Position numbers and translations under genes: made by a program
In this document: positions 1 through 7,731 of the stretch, piece by piece
Layout of the letters: each line of letters begins with the position of its first letter
Numbering within the stretch: position 1 is the first letter of the stretch
The notes under the pieces: model-generated
Database searches by the model: none
Told to the model about the DNA's origin: nothing
What the model saw: the letters and a program-made list of their open reading frames with translations, nothing else
Assembly: GCA_964494625.1 (NCBI GenBank)
Contig: CAZBRT010000003.1
Coordinates: forward strand, 310,001 to 374,000
Direction of reading: 5' to 3'
DNA from: UBA2784 sp964494625
GTDB lineage: Bacteria > Pseudomonadota > Alphaproteobacteria > Micropepsales > Micropepsaceae
Length of the DNA: 64,000 nucleotides

Positions 1-339
1 GCGCTGAAGCATCTGCCGCCGCAGCCGCCCGCCGATCCAAACGCGCCGGGTCCGTTTGCCTTTGGCGACAAGGACCGCGTGACAGGCCTTCTTTCAAAGG
101 CCGGGTTCAAGGATGTGCGCTTTGCGGCGCTCAACACCACAATGGTGATGGCGCGTAAGCCGGAGACGGCGGCCAAGGAAGCGGTCTATGTCGGCATGGC
201 CTCGCGTCTTCTGAAAGACGCTCCCGAAGAAGTGAAGGCGAAGGTCGTTGCGGAATTGACCGAGACCTTTGCCCGGCACATGGGGCCGGATGGCGTCACC
301 TTCCCCGCCCATTGCTGGGTGGTAACGGGAAGGGCCTAA
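1..339 (+). CDS. SAM-dependent methyltransferase, C-terminal fragment
   Basis: The open frame runs in from the left edge, so only the last 112 residues are visible. The segment GPFAFGDKDRV followed by LLSKAGFKDVRF is the layout of the last strands of class I UbiE/Methyltransf_11 enzymes, where an F-x-F-x-D stretch precedes an AGF motif. The SAM-binding half lies outside the window, so the substrate cannot be inferred. Its stop codon overlaps the stop of the convergent CoA transferase by 4 bp. Confidence 0.7.
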   Translation, partial: ALKHLPPQPPADPNAPGPFAFGDKDRVTGLLSKAGFKDVRFAALNTTMVMARKPETAAKEAVYVGMASRLLKDAPEEVKAKVVAELTETFARHMGPDGVTFPAHCWVVTGRA

Positions 340-1490
340 GCCAGATCGCCCAGCACGTCGATGCGGTCTTCGTCGAGTTCGGGGGCATCATGGCGCGTCA
401 GGGGATCGTCGAAGGCTGACAGCTTGATCGGATTGCCCGGCATTTCGATGCGGCCGATTACAGGGTCATCCGTTGTGATGATCATGTTGCGGGCGCGGAT
501 TTGCGGGTCCTGCATCACATCGCGGATGTTGTTGATGGGACCGCAGGGCACGCCCGCCGCATCAATGCGCTTGATCCATTCGGCTTTGGTGCGGGTTGCC
601 AGCAAGTGGTTTAATTCGGCCGTCAACTGCGTGACGTGCGTGACACGCGCCTCGTTGGTGGCAAAGCGCGGGTCATCCTTCAGTTGCTGGGCATGCAGCG
701 CCTTGGCCAAAGCGGCAAAGAGCGCGTCATTGCCCGCTGCGATCACCAGATGCCCATCGCTCGCGTGAAAGACGCCAAAGGGGGCGATTGAGCCATGCCG
801 GTCGCCCAATGGACCCGGCGACTGGCCGGTCGCCACGAATTGCGCAATCGCGTTTTCCAGAATGGCCACCTGGCAATCGAGCATAGCGACATCAACCTTC
901 TGCGCCTCGCCCGTCATGGCGCGGTGATAGAGCGCCGATGTGATGCCAGAGGTCAGGAACAATCCCGCTGTGATGTCGCCAATTGATACGCCCACACGCG
1001 TCGGCTTGCCGCCAGGATGGCCGGTAATGCTCATCACGCCGCCCATCGCCTGCACGACCATGTCGTAGGCGGCCTTGTGCGCATAAGGCCCCGTGTGGCC
1101 GAAGCCGCTGACGGCGGCGTAGATGAGCCTGGGATAAAGGGGGTGCAGCTCGTCCCAGCCATAACCGAGTTTTTCCATCGTGCCGCCGCGGAAATTCTCG
1201 ACGAGCACGTCCGCGCGCGCCAGCAGCGCCTCGAAACGGCGGCGGTCGTTTTCGTCCTTCAGGTTGAGGGCAACCGATTTCTTGCCGCGATTGACCGACA
1301 TGAAATAGGCAGAGCGGTCCGACACCATGGGCAGAAAGGTGCGGCTGTCATCGCCGCCATCCGGGTTTTCGACCTTGATGACTTCTGCCCCCATGTCGGC
1401 CAGCATCATGGTTGAAAAGGGGCCAGCCAGCACGCGCGTCAGGTCGACGACAACGATGCCGTCAAGCGGACCCTTCTTCTTCGCTGTCAT
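336..1490 (-). CDS. CaiB/BaiF family CoA transferase
   Basis: Predicted class III CoA transferase (384 aa), which moves CoA between carboxylic acids through an aspartyl-CoA thioester. The N-terminus has the family signature DLTRVLAGPFSTMMLADMGA and the following EVIKVE. The expected catalytic Asp is D143 in AAYDMVVQA. I start at the ATG at 1490, preceded by AGGATCC. The frame stays open upstream, but that extension is basic, does not resemble the family, and lies inside the DUF4169 gene. The start region overlaps DUF4169 by 29 bp, so the two are probably cotranscribed. The substrate is not deducible. Confidence 0.88.
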   Translation of the reverse strand: MTAKKKGPLDGIVVVDLTRVLAGPFSTMMLADMGAEVIKVENPDGGDDSRTFLPMVSDRSAYFMSVNRGKKSVALNLKDENDRRRFEALLARADVLVENFRGGTMEKLGYGWDELHPLYPRLIYAAVSGFGHTGPYAHKAAYDMVVQAMGGVMSITGHPGGKPTRVGVSIGDITAGLFLTSGITSALYHRAMTGEAQKVDVAMLDCQVAILENAIAQFVATGQSPGPLGDRHGSIAPFGVFHASDGHLVIAAGNDALFAALAKALHAQQLKDDPRFATNEARVTHVTQLTAELNHLLATRTKAEWIKRIDAAGVPCGPINNIRDVMQDPQIRARNMIITTDDPVIGRIEMPGNPIKLSAFDDPLTRHDAPELDEDRIDVLGDLA

Positions 1491-1662
1491 CACGGATCCT
1501 TTTGCCTTCGTGCAGACGCGCCAGGCGCGCCTGCTCTGCCTTTGCGGCTGATTTCTCGGCCTTGGTGCGGCCATGGGTGATGCGGTTCTGTGCCGCCTCC
1601 GCCTCTTTGGCAGATTTGCTTAGCGCTTTCTTGACACGCTTCAGATTGATGATGTCGGCCAT
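1462..1662 (-). CDS. DUF4169 family protein
   Basis: Small, highly charged 66-residue protein beginning MADIINLKRVKKALSKSAKE, with a central NRITHGRTKAEK. This is the hallmark of the alphaproteobacterial DUF4169 family, whose members are short, helical, Lys/Arg/Glu-rich and of unknown function. It sits directly after the ribbon-helix-helix gene (2 bp gap) and overlaps the CoA transferase start, the usual RHH-DUF4169 pairing. Confidence 0.85.
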   Translation of the reverse strand: MADIINLKRVKKALSKSAKEAEAAQNRITHGRTKAEKSAAKAEQARLARLHEGKRIRDDSEEEGSA

Positions 1663-1664
1663 GG

Positions 1665-1892
1665 TCAGGGGCTTTTTTTCGTCATCCGTTCCAGCACAAA
1701 GACACGGATGGCGCTGGAAAGCGAGCCCTTGCCCTGGCGTGACGCGTCGATGCGCGCAATCAAGGCGGGCAGGGTAACGCCGTCAGCCCCGGCGATCTCT
1801 TTCACGGCGGTCCAGAACGCATCTTCCAGCGAGATCGAGGTGCGGTGCCCCAAAATTGTGAGTGACCGCTTCTGTTCGCGGATAGAGGCCAT
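1665..1892 (-). CDS. Ribbon-helix-helix domain protein
   Basis: 75-residue protein. The stretch KRSLTILGHRTSISLEDAFW is a short basic beta strand leading into a helix, typical of the RHH_4-type DNA-binding domain in alphaproteobacteria. Known RHH proteins bind DNA as dimers, but no target is evident here and no toxin partner is adjacent. It lies 6 bp after fumC and 2 bp before DUF4169, so fumC-RHH-DUF4169-CoA transferase look like one leftward transcription unit. Confidence 0.82.
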   Translation of the reverse strand: MASIREQKRSLTILGHRTSISLEDAFWTAVKEIAGADGVTLPALIARIDASRQGKGSLSSAIRVFVLERMTKKSP

Positions 1893-1898
1893 GGCGCG

Positions 1899-3290
1899 TC
1901 AGCCGGGACCGATCATCTTGCCTGGATCGACCAGTGCATCGAACTCGGCATCGGTCAGGTAGCCGCCGCCGACCGTCTCCTGACGCAATGTCGTGCCGTT
2001 CTTGTGCGCGGTTTTGGCGATCCTGGCGCAATTGTCATAGCCCAGCCGCGAATTGAGTGCCGTCACCAGCATCAGCGAGCGATCCAGTGCCGCCTTGATG
2101 TTGTCTTCACGCGGCTCGATCCCCACAACGCAATGATCGGTGAAAGAGCGCGCGGCATCGGTCATCAGCCGCACGGATTGCAGGAAATTATAGGCCATCA
2201 CCGGGTTGAAGACATTCAGCTCGAAATGGCCCGACGCCCCCGCCATGGTCATGGTCGCGTGATTGCCGAAAATCTGCGTGCAGACCATCGTCAATGCTTC
2301 GCACTGGGTGGGATTCACCTTGCCCGGCATGATGGAGGAGCCCGGCTCGTTTTCAGGCAGCGCGAGCTCGCCAAGGCCCGAGCGCGGTCCTGAGCCGAGG
2401 AAGCGGATGTCGTTGGCGATCTTGAAAAGCGAGGCTGCAACCGTGTTGATCGCGCCGTGGCTCATCACCATGGCGTCGTGGGCGGCCAGCGCCTCGAACT
2501 TGTTGGGCGCGGTCGTGAAGGCAAGGCCGGTGATCGCGGCGATACGCTTTGCCACGCCCTCGGCAAATCCCACGGGCGCATTGAGGCCGGTACCGACTGC
2601 GGTGCCGCCTTGCGCCAGCTCCATCAGCATCGGCAGCGTCATCTCAATGCGCTTGATGCCGTTGGCGACTTGCTGGGCATAGCCGGAAAATTCCTGACCC
2701 AGCGTCAGGGGCGTTGCGTCCTGTGTGTGGGTGCGGCCGATCTTGATGATGTGGCCCCAGGCCTTCGCCTTTGCGTCCAACGCCGCGTGAAGATGTTTCA
2801 GCGCAGGCACAAGGTCGTGGACGACTTGTTCCGCCGCCGCAATATGCATGGCAGTGGGGTAGGTATCGTTGGACGACTGGCTCATGTTGACGTGGTCGTT
2901 GGGATGCACGGGCTTTTTTGCGCCCATGGTGCCGCCCAGCATTTCGATCGCGCGGTTCGAGATCACCTCGTTGGCATTCATGTTCGACTGGGTGCCGGAG
3001 CCTGTCTGCCAGACCACCAGCGGAAAATGATCGTCGAGCCTGCCGTCGATCACCTCCTGCGCCGCCTTGACGATGGTCTCGGCCAGCTTGGCATCGAGAC
3101 GGCCGAGGCTTGCGTTCGTCTCGGCAGCGGCGCGCTTGATGATGCCCAATGCGCGCACGACCGGCTTTGGCTGGCGTTCCCAGCCGATCCTGAAATTGCC
3201 GATGGAGCGCTGCGTCTGTGCGCCCCAATAGCGCGAGGCGTCAACCTCGATGGGGCCAAAGGTGTCGGTCTCGGTGCGGGTCTTTGCCAT
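1899..3290 (-). CDS. fumC: Class II fumarate hydratase
   Basis: Iron-independent fumarase converting fumarate and L-malate in the TCA cycle; 463 aa, normal for the family. The sequence begins with the typical TRTETDTFGPIEV and RYWGAQTQRS, carries GSGTQSNMN and HPNDHVNMSQSSND for substrate binding, and has the superfamily signature GSSIMPGKVNP around residue 316 that supplies the catalytic serine loop. I chose the ATG at 3290; the 25 residues further upstream are not family-like. It heads the fumC-RHH-DUF4169-CoA transferase run. Confidence 0.96.
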   Translation of the reverse strand: MAKTRTETDTFGPIEVDASRYWGAQTQRSIGNFRIGWERQPKPVVRALGIIKRAAAETNASLGRLDAKLAETIVKAAQEVIDGRLDDHFPLVVWQTGSGTQSNMNANEVISNRAIEMLGGTMGAKKPVHPNDHVNMSQSSNDTYPTAMHIAAAEQVVHDLVPALKHLHAALDAKAKAWGHIIKIGRTHTQDATPLTLGQEFSGYAQQVANGIKRIEMTLPMLMELAQGGTAVGTGLNAPVGFAEGVAKRIAAITGLAFTTAPNKFEALAAHDAMVMSHGAINTVAASLFKIANDIRFLGSGPRSGLGELALPENEPGSSIMPGKVNPTQCEALTMVCTQIFGNHATMTMAGASGHFELNVFNPVMAYNFLQSVRLMTDAARSFTDHCVVGIEPREDNIKAALDRSLMLVTALNSRLGYDNCARIAKTAHKNGTTLRQETVGGGYLTDAEFDALVDPGKMIGPG

Positions 3291-3404
3291 GGGGAGAGCC
3301 TTTTGCGGTACCGCACCTTGCGGAGCGGCGGCGCCATTCTTCTTCCTGAAAAAGGGTAAGCGCATGGGCGCCTGTCCGGGGGCGGGCCGTGAATCGGATC
3401 GGAG

Positions 3405-4007
3405 CTATTTCTTGCGGAAAGCGTCGAGGCTGACAACTTCGCCGGGAGCGGCGGGTTTTGCGTCCGTGGCATCCGGGGTAGCGCCGTCCTTGGCATCGGC
3501 CTTGACGTCCGCGTCCTTTGGGGTGGGGCGGGCGGGTCGGGCGGCATCGAACTTTGTGGTTTCCTTTGCTCCCCCCTCGACCGGCGATTTGATTGATGAT
3601 TTTGCCGCCGGTTCCGACTTGCCTGTTTGGGGCGCGACACCGCTGCCGCCAAGACCCGCGCGGAACTGCAGTCCGAACTTCACGCTCGGATCGAAGAAGG
3701 ATTTGACCGCCGTCCAGGGCACGACCAGCGTTTCGGGCATTTTCGAAAAAGTGAGAGTCACTTCAAAGCCTTCGTCCGATGTCTTGAGACCCCAGAACTG
3801 GTGCTGAAGCACAATTGTCATCTCGTCGGGGAAGCGGTCACGCAAGACGTCCGACAGCGTGACGCCCGGCGCCGGGGTTTCGAAAGTGATGTAGAAATGG
3901 TGGTCGCTGGGCAGGCCTTGCGCGATGACCCGCTCCAGCGCCAGGCGCACGACGCCGCGCATGGCCGTCTGGGCCAAAGCCTCGTAATTCATCCAGTCCT
4001 TGGCCAC
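3405..4007 (-). CDS. sspB: SspB, ClpXP adaptor for ssrA-tagged proteins
   Basis: Alphaproteobacterial SspB-type adaptor (200 aa), which tethers tmRNA-tagged substrates to ClpXP. The core holds LPSDHHFYITFETPAPGVTL and EMTIVLQHQFWGL. A long Ala/Pro/Lys-rich linker follows, and the protein ends in a short motif (VVSLDAFRKK) resembling the C-terminal ClpX-docking tail. I prefer the GTG at 4007 because AAGGGG lies 6 nt upstream and the resulting MAKDWMNYEALAQ matches the family N-terminus; an ATG at 3992 is the alternative. The tmRNA gene that makes its substrates is also in this window (near 42.3 kb). Confidence 0.9.
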   Translation of the reverse strand: MAKDWMNYEALAQTAMRGVVRLALERVIAQGLPSDHHFYITFETPAPGVTLSDVLRDRFPDEMTIVLQHQFWGLKTSDEGFEVTLTFSKMPETLVVPWTAVKSFFDPSVKFGLQFRAGLGGSGVAPQTGKSEPAAKSSIKSPVEGGAKETTKFDAARPARPTPKDADVKADAKDGATPDATDAKPAAPGEVVSLDAFRKK

Positions 4008-4072
4008 GCGGTACCCCTTCCCAACCCCATCCAGCTGGTCGATGGGCAAGCCTAGCGGGCTTGCCCGATTCG

Positions 4073-5203
4073 TCAAACAAGGGTGCCAAGGGCTTCCGGC
4101 GCAAAGGGTTTTGCGTCTGCCATATGGCCGGTGCGGACGCGTTCCACCCAATCGGGATTGACGAGGAGCGCCCGGCCCACGGCCACGAGGTCGAAATCGC
4201 CGCGCTCAAACATCCCGATCAGGCGGTCGAGACTGGCAGGCGCTGCCTTGTCGCCGGCAAAGGTCGCGATGAATTCCTGGTTCAGGCCGACCGAGCCGAC
4301 CGTGATGGTCGGCGTCCCCGAGATTTTCTTCACCCAGCCCGCAAGGTTCAGGTCGGAACCGGTTTCCGGGAATTCCGGCTCCCAGAAGCGGCGGGTAGAG
4401 CAGTGATAGATGTCAACGCCTGCTGCTGTCAGGGGGGCCAGGAACGCCTCCATCTCCTTCGGGCTGTGGACCAGGCGGGCGGTATAGTCCTGCTGCTTCC
4501 ACTGCGACCAGCGCAGGATGACCGGAAAGTCCGGCCCCACTTCGCGGCGGATCCCCTTGATGATCTCAACGGCAAAGCGCGTGCGCTTGAGCATGTCGCC
4601 GCCCCAGGCGTCGGTGCGCTGGTTCGTGCCCTCCCAGAAGAACTGGTCGATAATGTAGCCATGGGCGCCATGGACCTCGACCCCGTCAAAGCCGAGGCGC
4701 TTGGCATGGCCCGCACTGCGCGCATAGCCAGCGATCACATCGGCGATTTCGGCATCCGTCATCGGCTGGGTGACAATCTTGCCCGGCTTGAAGAGGCCAG
4801 AGGGGCCGACGCCCATCAATTCGGGATGCGGTCCCGTTCCCGCCCGGCGCATCAGCCCGACATGCCAGAGCTGCGGCATGATCTTGCCGCCCGCCTTCTT
4901 CACTTCGGCCAGCACATTCGCCCAGCCCTTGAGGGCTGCTTCGCCATGGAAGTTGGGCACTTTCGCATCGTTGAGGGCAACCGGATGATCGACCGCCGTG
5001 CCCTCGGTGAGGATGAGGGCGACACCGTTTTCGGCGCGGCGGCGGTAATAGGCCGCGACATCGGCCCCCGGCACGTTGTCGGGCGAGAACGAGCGCGTCA
5101 TCGGCGCCATGACGAAGCGGTTGGCAAGGGCAAGGCCCTTGTGGGTGAAGGGCGCAAAGAGTCCGGCCGCGTCACGCGGCTTCTGGTCTTCCATTGTGGT
5201 CAT
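4073..5203 (-). CDS. NADH:flavin oxidoreductase, Old Yellow Enzyme family
   Basis: FMN-dependent TIM-barrel ene-reductase family (376 aa). Visible motifs are RFVMAPMTRS at the first strand, QLWHVG, the substrate/flavin region EVHGAHGYIIDQFF followed by NQRTDAWGG, and the C-terminal VAVGRALLVNPDW phosphate-binding segment. It lacks the FeS and FAD extensions of 2,4-dienoyl-CoA reductases. The start is the ATG at 5203; a second ATG three codons in is possible and neither has a strong ribosome site. Substrate unknown. Confidence 0.9.
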   Translation of the reverse strand: MTTMEDQKPRDAAGLFAPFTHKGLALANRFVMAPMTRSFSPDNVPGADVAAYYRRRAENGVALILTEGTAVDHPVALNDAKVPNFHGEAALKGWANVLAEVKKAGGKIMPQLWHVGLMRRAGTGPHPELMGVGPSGLFKPGKIVTQPMTDAEIADVIAGYARSAGHAKRLGFDGVEVHGAHGYIIDQFFWEGTNQRTDAWGGDMLKRTRFAVEIIKGIRREVGPDFPVILRWSQWKQQDYTARLVHSPKEMEAFLAPLTAAGVDIYHCSTRRFWEPEFPETGSDLNLAGWVKKISGTPTITVGSVGLNQEFIATFAGDKAAPASLDRLIGMFERGDFDLVAVGRALLVNPDWVERVRTGHMADAKPFAPEALGTLV

Positions 5204-5314
5204 TCCGTGGGGAGAGGAAAATGGCAATTCCCCATCATCGCCGCACGGCCCGCATGGTGCAAGCATTAGCCCCCATGCTTGTCAGCGCCGGGGCGGCGTG
5301 GCACGTCAAGGGTC

Positions 5315-6538
5315 ATGACGCTTCCCGATACGCCCGAACCGGCGGCGCGCCCGCGCCTTTTGCACGTTTTCCGGCACCGCAATTACCGGCTGTTTTTCAC
5401 CGGCCAGATCTTCTCGCTGATGGGCGACTGGATGCAGACCATTGGCCAGGCATGGCTGGTTTACCGGCTGACCGGCTCGACCCTTGACCTTGGCCTCATC
5501 GCCTTCCTGCAGCAGGGGCAGGTGCTTTTCTTCGCGGCCATCGGCGGCACGCTGGCCGACCGTTTTGACCGGCGCAAGCTCATCCTTCTCGCGCAGATCG
5601 TGTTCATGGTGCTGGCGGCGATCCTGACCGTGCTCACCTACACCGGGGCCATCGAAGTATGGCATGTGGCGGTGCTTGCCTTCGCCAAGGGCATGTTCAA
5701 TGCGATTGAAATTCCCACACGCCAGTCGTTTACGGTCGAGATGGTCAGTCGCGCCGATTTGCAGAATGCGATTGCGCTCAACTCCATCATGTTCAATGCC
5801 GGGCGCATCGTGGGGCCGGCCGTCGCGGGCCTTGTGATCGCAGCCTTTGGCGAGGTGTGGTGCTTTGCTGCGAACACCGTGAGCTATGGCGCGGTGATCG
5901 CGAGCCTTCTCCTCATCCGCGTGGCGCCTGCGGCCAACCGCGCGGCGCGGCGCCATCCCTGGACCGAATTGAAAGAGGGTTTTGTCTATGTGCGCGATCA
6001 CCGGGTCATCCGTCTGGCACTGATTGCGCTGGCGGTGTCGAGCTTTGCGGGCGGGCCCTATCTTACCCTGATGCCGGTCTTTGCCAGCGAGGTTTTGGGC
6101 GAAAGCTCGCGCGAATACGGGTTCCTGATGACGGCGGTGGGCGCGGGCGCACTTCTGGGCGCTGTCGCCATGAGCATGCTCTCGGTCAAGCGGCTCGCGC
6201 ATGCGCCCGTGTGGGCTGCCTGTCTCTTTGGCGCCGGCCTGATCGGGCTCTCCTTTGCGGCAAGCTTTGAGGTGGCGCTCTGCGTGATCCCGCCCATGGC
6301 CTTCATGCTGATGCTGCAGGGCTCAGCCACCAACGCGATCATTCAGCATGCGGTCGCTGACCACATGCGCGGCCGCGTGATGGCCTATTACACGATGGCG
6401 TTCCTCGGCATGATCCCGCTCGGCTCGCTCTTTGCGGGATTTGTGGCGGACGAGATCGGTGTGCCGCTGACCTATCGCATCGGCGGGGCGATTGTGCTTT
6501 GCGCGGGGGCGCTGGGATGGGTAGTGAAGAGGCGGTGA
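5315..6538 (+). CDS. MFS transporter, EntS/MFS_3-like exporter
   Basis: 407-residue inner-membrane protein with about 12 hydrophobic segments. The opening HVFRHRNYRLFFTGQIFSLM and GDWMQTIGQAWLVYRLTGS, followed by GGTLADRFDRRKLI (the loop 2-3 motif of MFS proteins), place it in the MFS_3/EntS group of proton-driven exporters. The start is the ATG at 5315 with AAGGG a few bases upstream, rather than the earlier in-frame ATG at 5279. It is divergent from the oxidoreductase gene and followed by the AT-rich orphan gene. The substrate cannot be read from the sequence. Confidence 0.88.
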   Translation: MTLPDTPEPAARPRLLHVFRHRNYRLFFTGQIFSLMGDWMQTIGQAWLVYRLTGSTLDLGLIAFLQQGQVLFFAAIGGTLADRFDRRKLILLAQIVFMVLAAILTVLTYTGAIEVWHVAVLAFAKGMFNAIEIPTRQSFTVEMVSRADLQNAIALNSIMFNAGRIVGPAVAGLVIAAFGEVWCFAANTVSYGAVIASLLLIRVAPAANRAARRHPWTELKEGFVYVRDHRVIRLALIALAVSSFAGGPYLTLMPVFASEVLGESSREYGFLMTAVGAGALLGAVAMSMLSVKRLAHAPVWAACLFGAGLIGLSFAASFEVALCVIPPMAFMLMLQGSATNAIIQHAVADHMRGRVMAYYTMAFLGMIPLGSLFAGFVADEIGVPLTYRIGGAIVLCAGALGWVVKRR

Positions 6539-6602
6539 GGGGCGTGGCGGCGTTGCCTCGAGAGATGTACACTTCACATTATTAGTTGCACGGAGGATTC
6601 AA

Positions 6603-7646
6603 GTGGCATTTCGTGAAGAGCACGAAGGGGCAATTCGGCGAGTTCAAATTGAGCTTGGGAATGTCACCGCAATCAACATCGATAGCGTAGTTCGAGAAAC
6701 TGATCTCGGACTAAGCAACTCTTTCATCAGTTTGCGCGGTCCCCTATCGGTCACCTACGCCGTAGCTTCCGACTTGCGGAACTCGAATGTACTTCTGACT
6801 CTAGGGCTAGACGCGCTCGAGAAATTGTTCGTTGCGGCTGGGCAGTTGAGACGAGCGATTGGTGAAGTCGCAGGCTATACGCCAGAGGCTGACCACGGTC
6901 GCAACCGTCGCGATCAAGTGGAACGAGATTTCTTCGTCAAATATCAGGCATTCGTTGATCTGTCTTCCAGATTCTATTCGCTAGAGTTAGGAATCCGGTT
7001 TCGGCCAGACACCGTCGCACAGAAGATTGAAGCGCGCTTGGACACATTCAGGCCCGAGATTCAGAATCTGATTGGCGAAGCAAAGCGGCTCAAGGAAGGG
7101 TGTGATGCGGCGCTTGACTCGTTCCGCCAAGCTTCTGCCGAATCGGGTGTCTTGACTCAGTCCGCTCACTTCAAATCTGAAGCAGTCTTTCACAAGAGTG
7201 AGGCAGACAAGTGGTGGTGGGCGGTCTGGGCCATTAGCGGGCTACTCATTGCGTATGGGGGCGTGATTCTTGTGCTTGCGTGGTTCACAATTCCTGCAAT
7301 GGAGAACCTAGTCGGTACGATTCAGTTCTTGATTGCAAAAGTCCTGATCTTCTTTGTCTTAGCGTCAGCATATTACTTTTCGATTAGGAACTACAACGCT
7401 CATCGGCACTCTTGGGTTCAGAATCGACATCGCGACGCAGCAGTTCGGACATTTCAAGCATTTGCAGATGCAACGAAGTCGGCTGAAGCGAGAGACATCA
7501 TCCTGCAATACGCCTCGGCTTGTATCTATATGCCGCAAGAATCTGGATTCATAAAATCAGATAATGGATCTAGCGTAAAGTCTATTGGCGACCTTCTGCC
7601 AACGATACAGCGTGTCGCGGGCACATCGCACCAATCGACAAGTTGA
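6603..7646 (+). CDS. Hypothetical two-TM protein, AT-rich orphan
   Basis: 347 residues starting at a GTG with GGAGG 6 nt upstream. Residues 1-200 are soluble and mainly helical, with no motif I can name. Two membrane helices follow at about 202-225 (tryptophan-rich, WWWAVWAISGLLIAYGGVIL) and 238-260. The C-terminal segment has the pattern NYNAHRHSWVQNRHRDAAVRTF and then DIILQYASACIYMPQESGF. From memory this tail recurs in orphan bacterial membrane proteins, but I cannot name the family. Composition differs sharply from its neighbours: 21 of 60 bases are G/C in 7321-7380 against 41 of 60 in 6001-6060. Recent acquisition is likely. A defence or stress role is only speculation. Confidence 0.8.
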   Translation: MAFREEHEGAIRRVQIELGNVTAINIDSVVRETDLGLSNSFISLRGPLSVTYAVASDLRNSNVLLTLGLDALEKLFVAAGQLRRAIGEVAGYTPEADHGRNRRDQVERDFFVKYQAFVDLSSRFYSLELGIRFRPDTVAQKIEARLDTFRPEIQNLIGEAKRLKEGCDAALDSFRQASAESGVLTQSAHFKSEAVFHKSEADKWWWAVWAISGLLIAYGGVILVLAWFTIPAMENLVGTIQFLIAKVLIFFVLASAYYFSIRNYNAHRHSWVQNRHRDAAVRTFQAFADATKSAEARDIILQYASACIYMPQESGFIKSDNGSSVKSIGDLLPTIQRVAGTSHQSTS

Positions 7647-7683
7647 CGAAGAACCACCGGCTAGCACGCAAAGGAATCTCCAT

Positions 7684-7705
7684 GCACCCCGCGATAGAGG
7701 GGTGC
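7684..7705. terminator. Hairpin between convergent genes
   Basis: A perfect 7-bp inverted repeat, GCACCCC / GGGGTGC with an 8-nt loop, lies between the convergent ends of the orphan gene (7646) and the cyclase gene (7732). It is placed like a bidirectional terminator, but neither strand has a clear T-run after the stem, so termination is only inferred. Confidence 0.4.
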
Positions 7706-7731
7706 GCAGAGTCTCGGCGATGCTCTCTACT

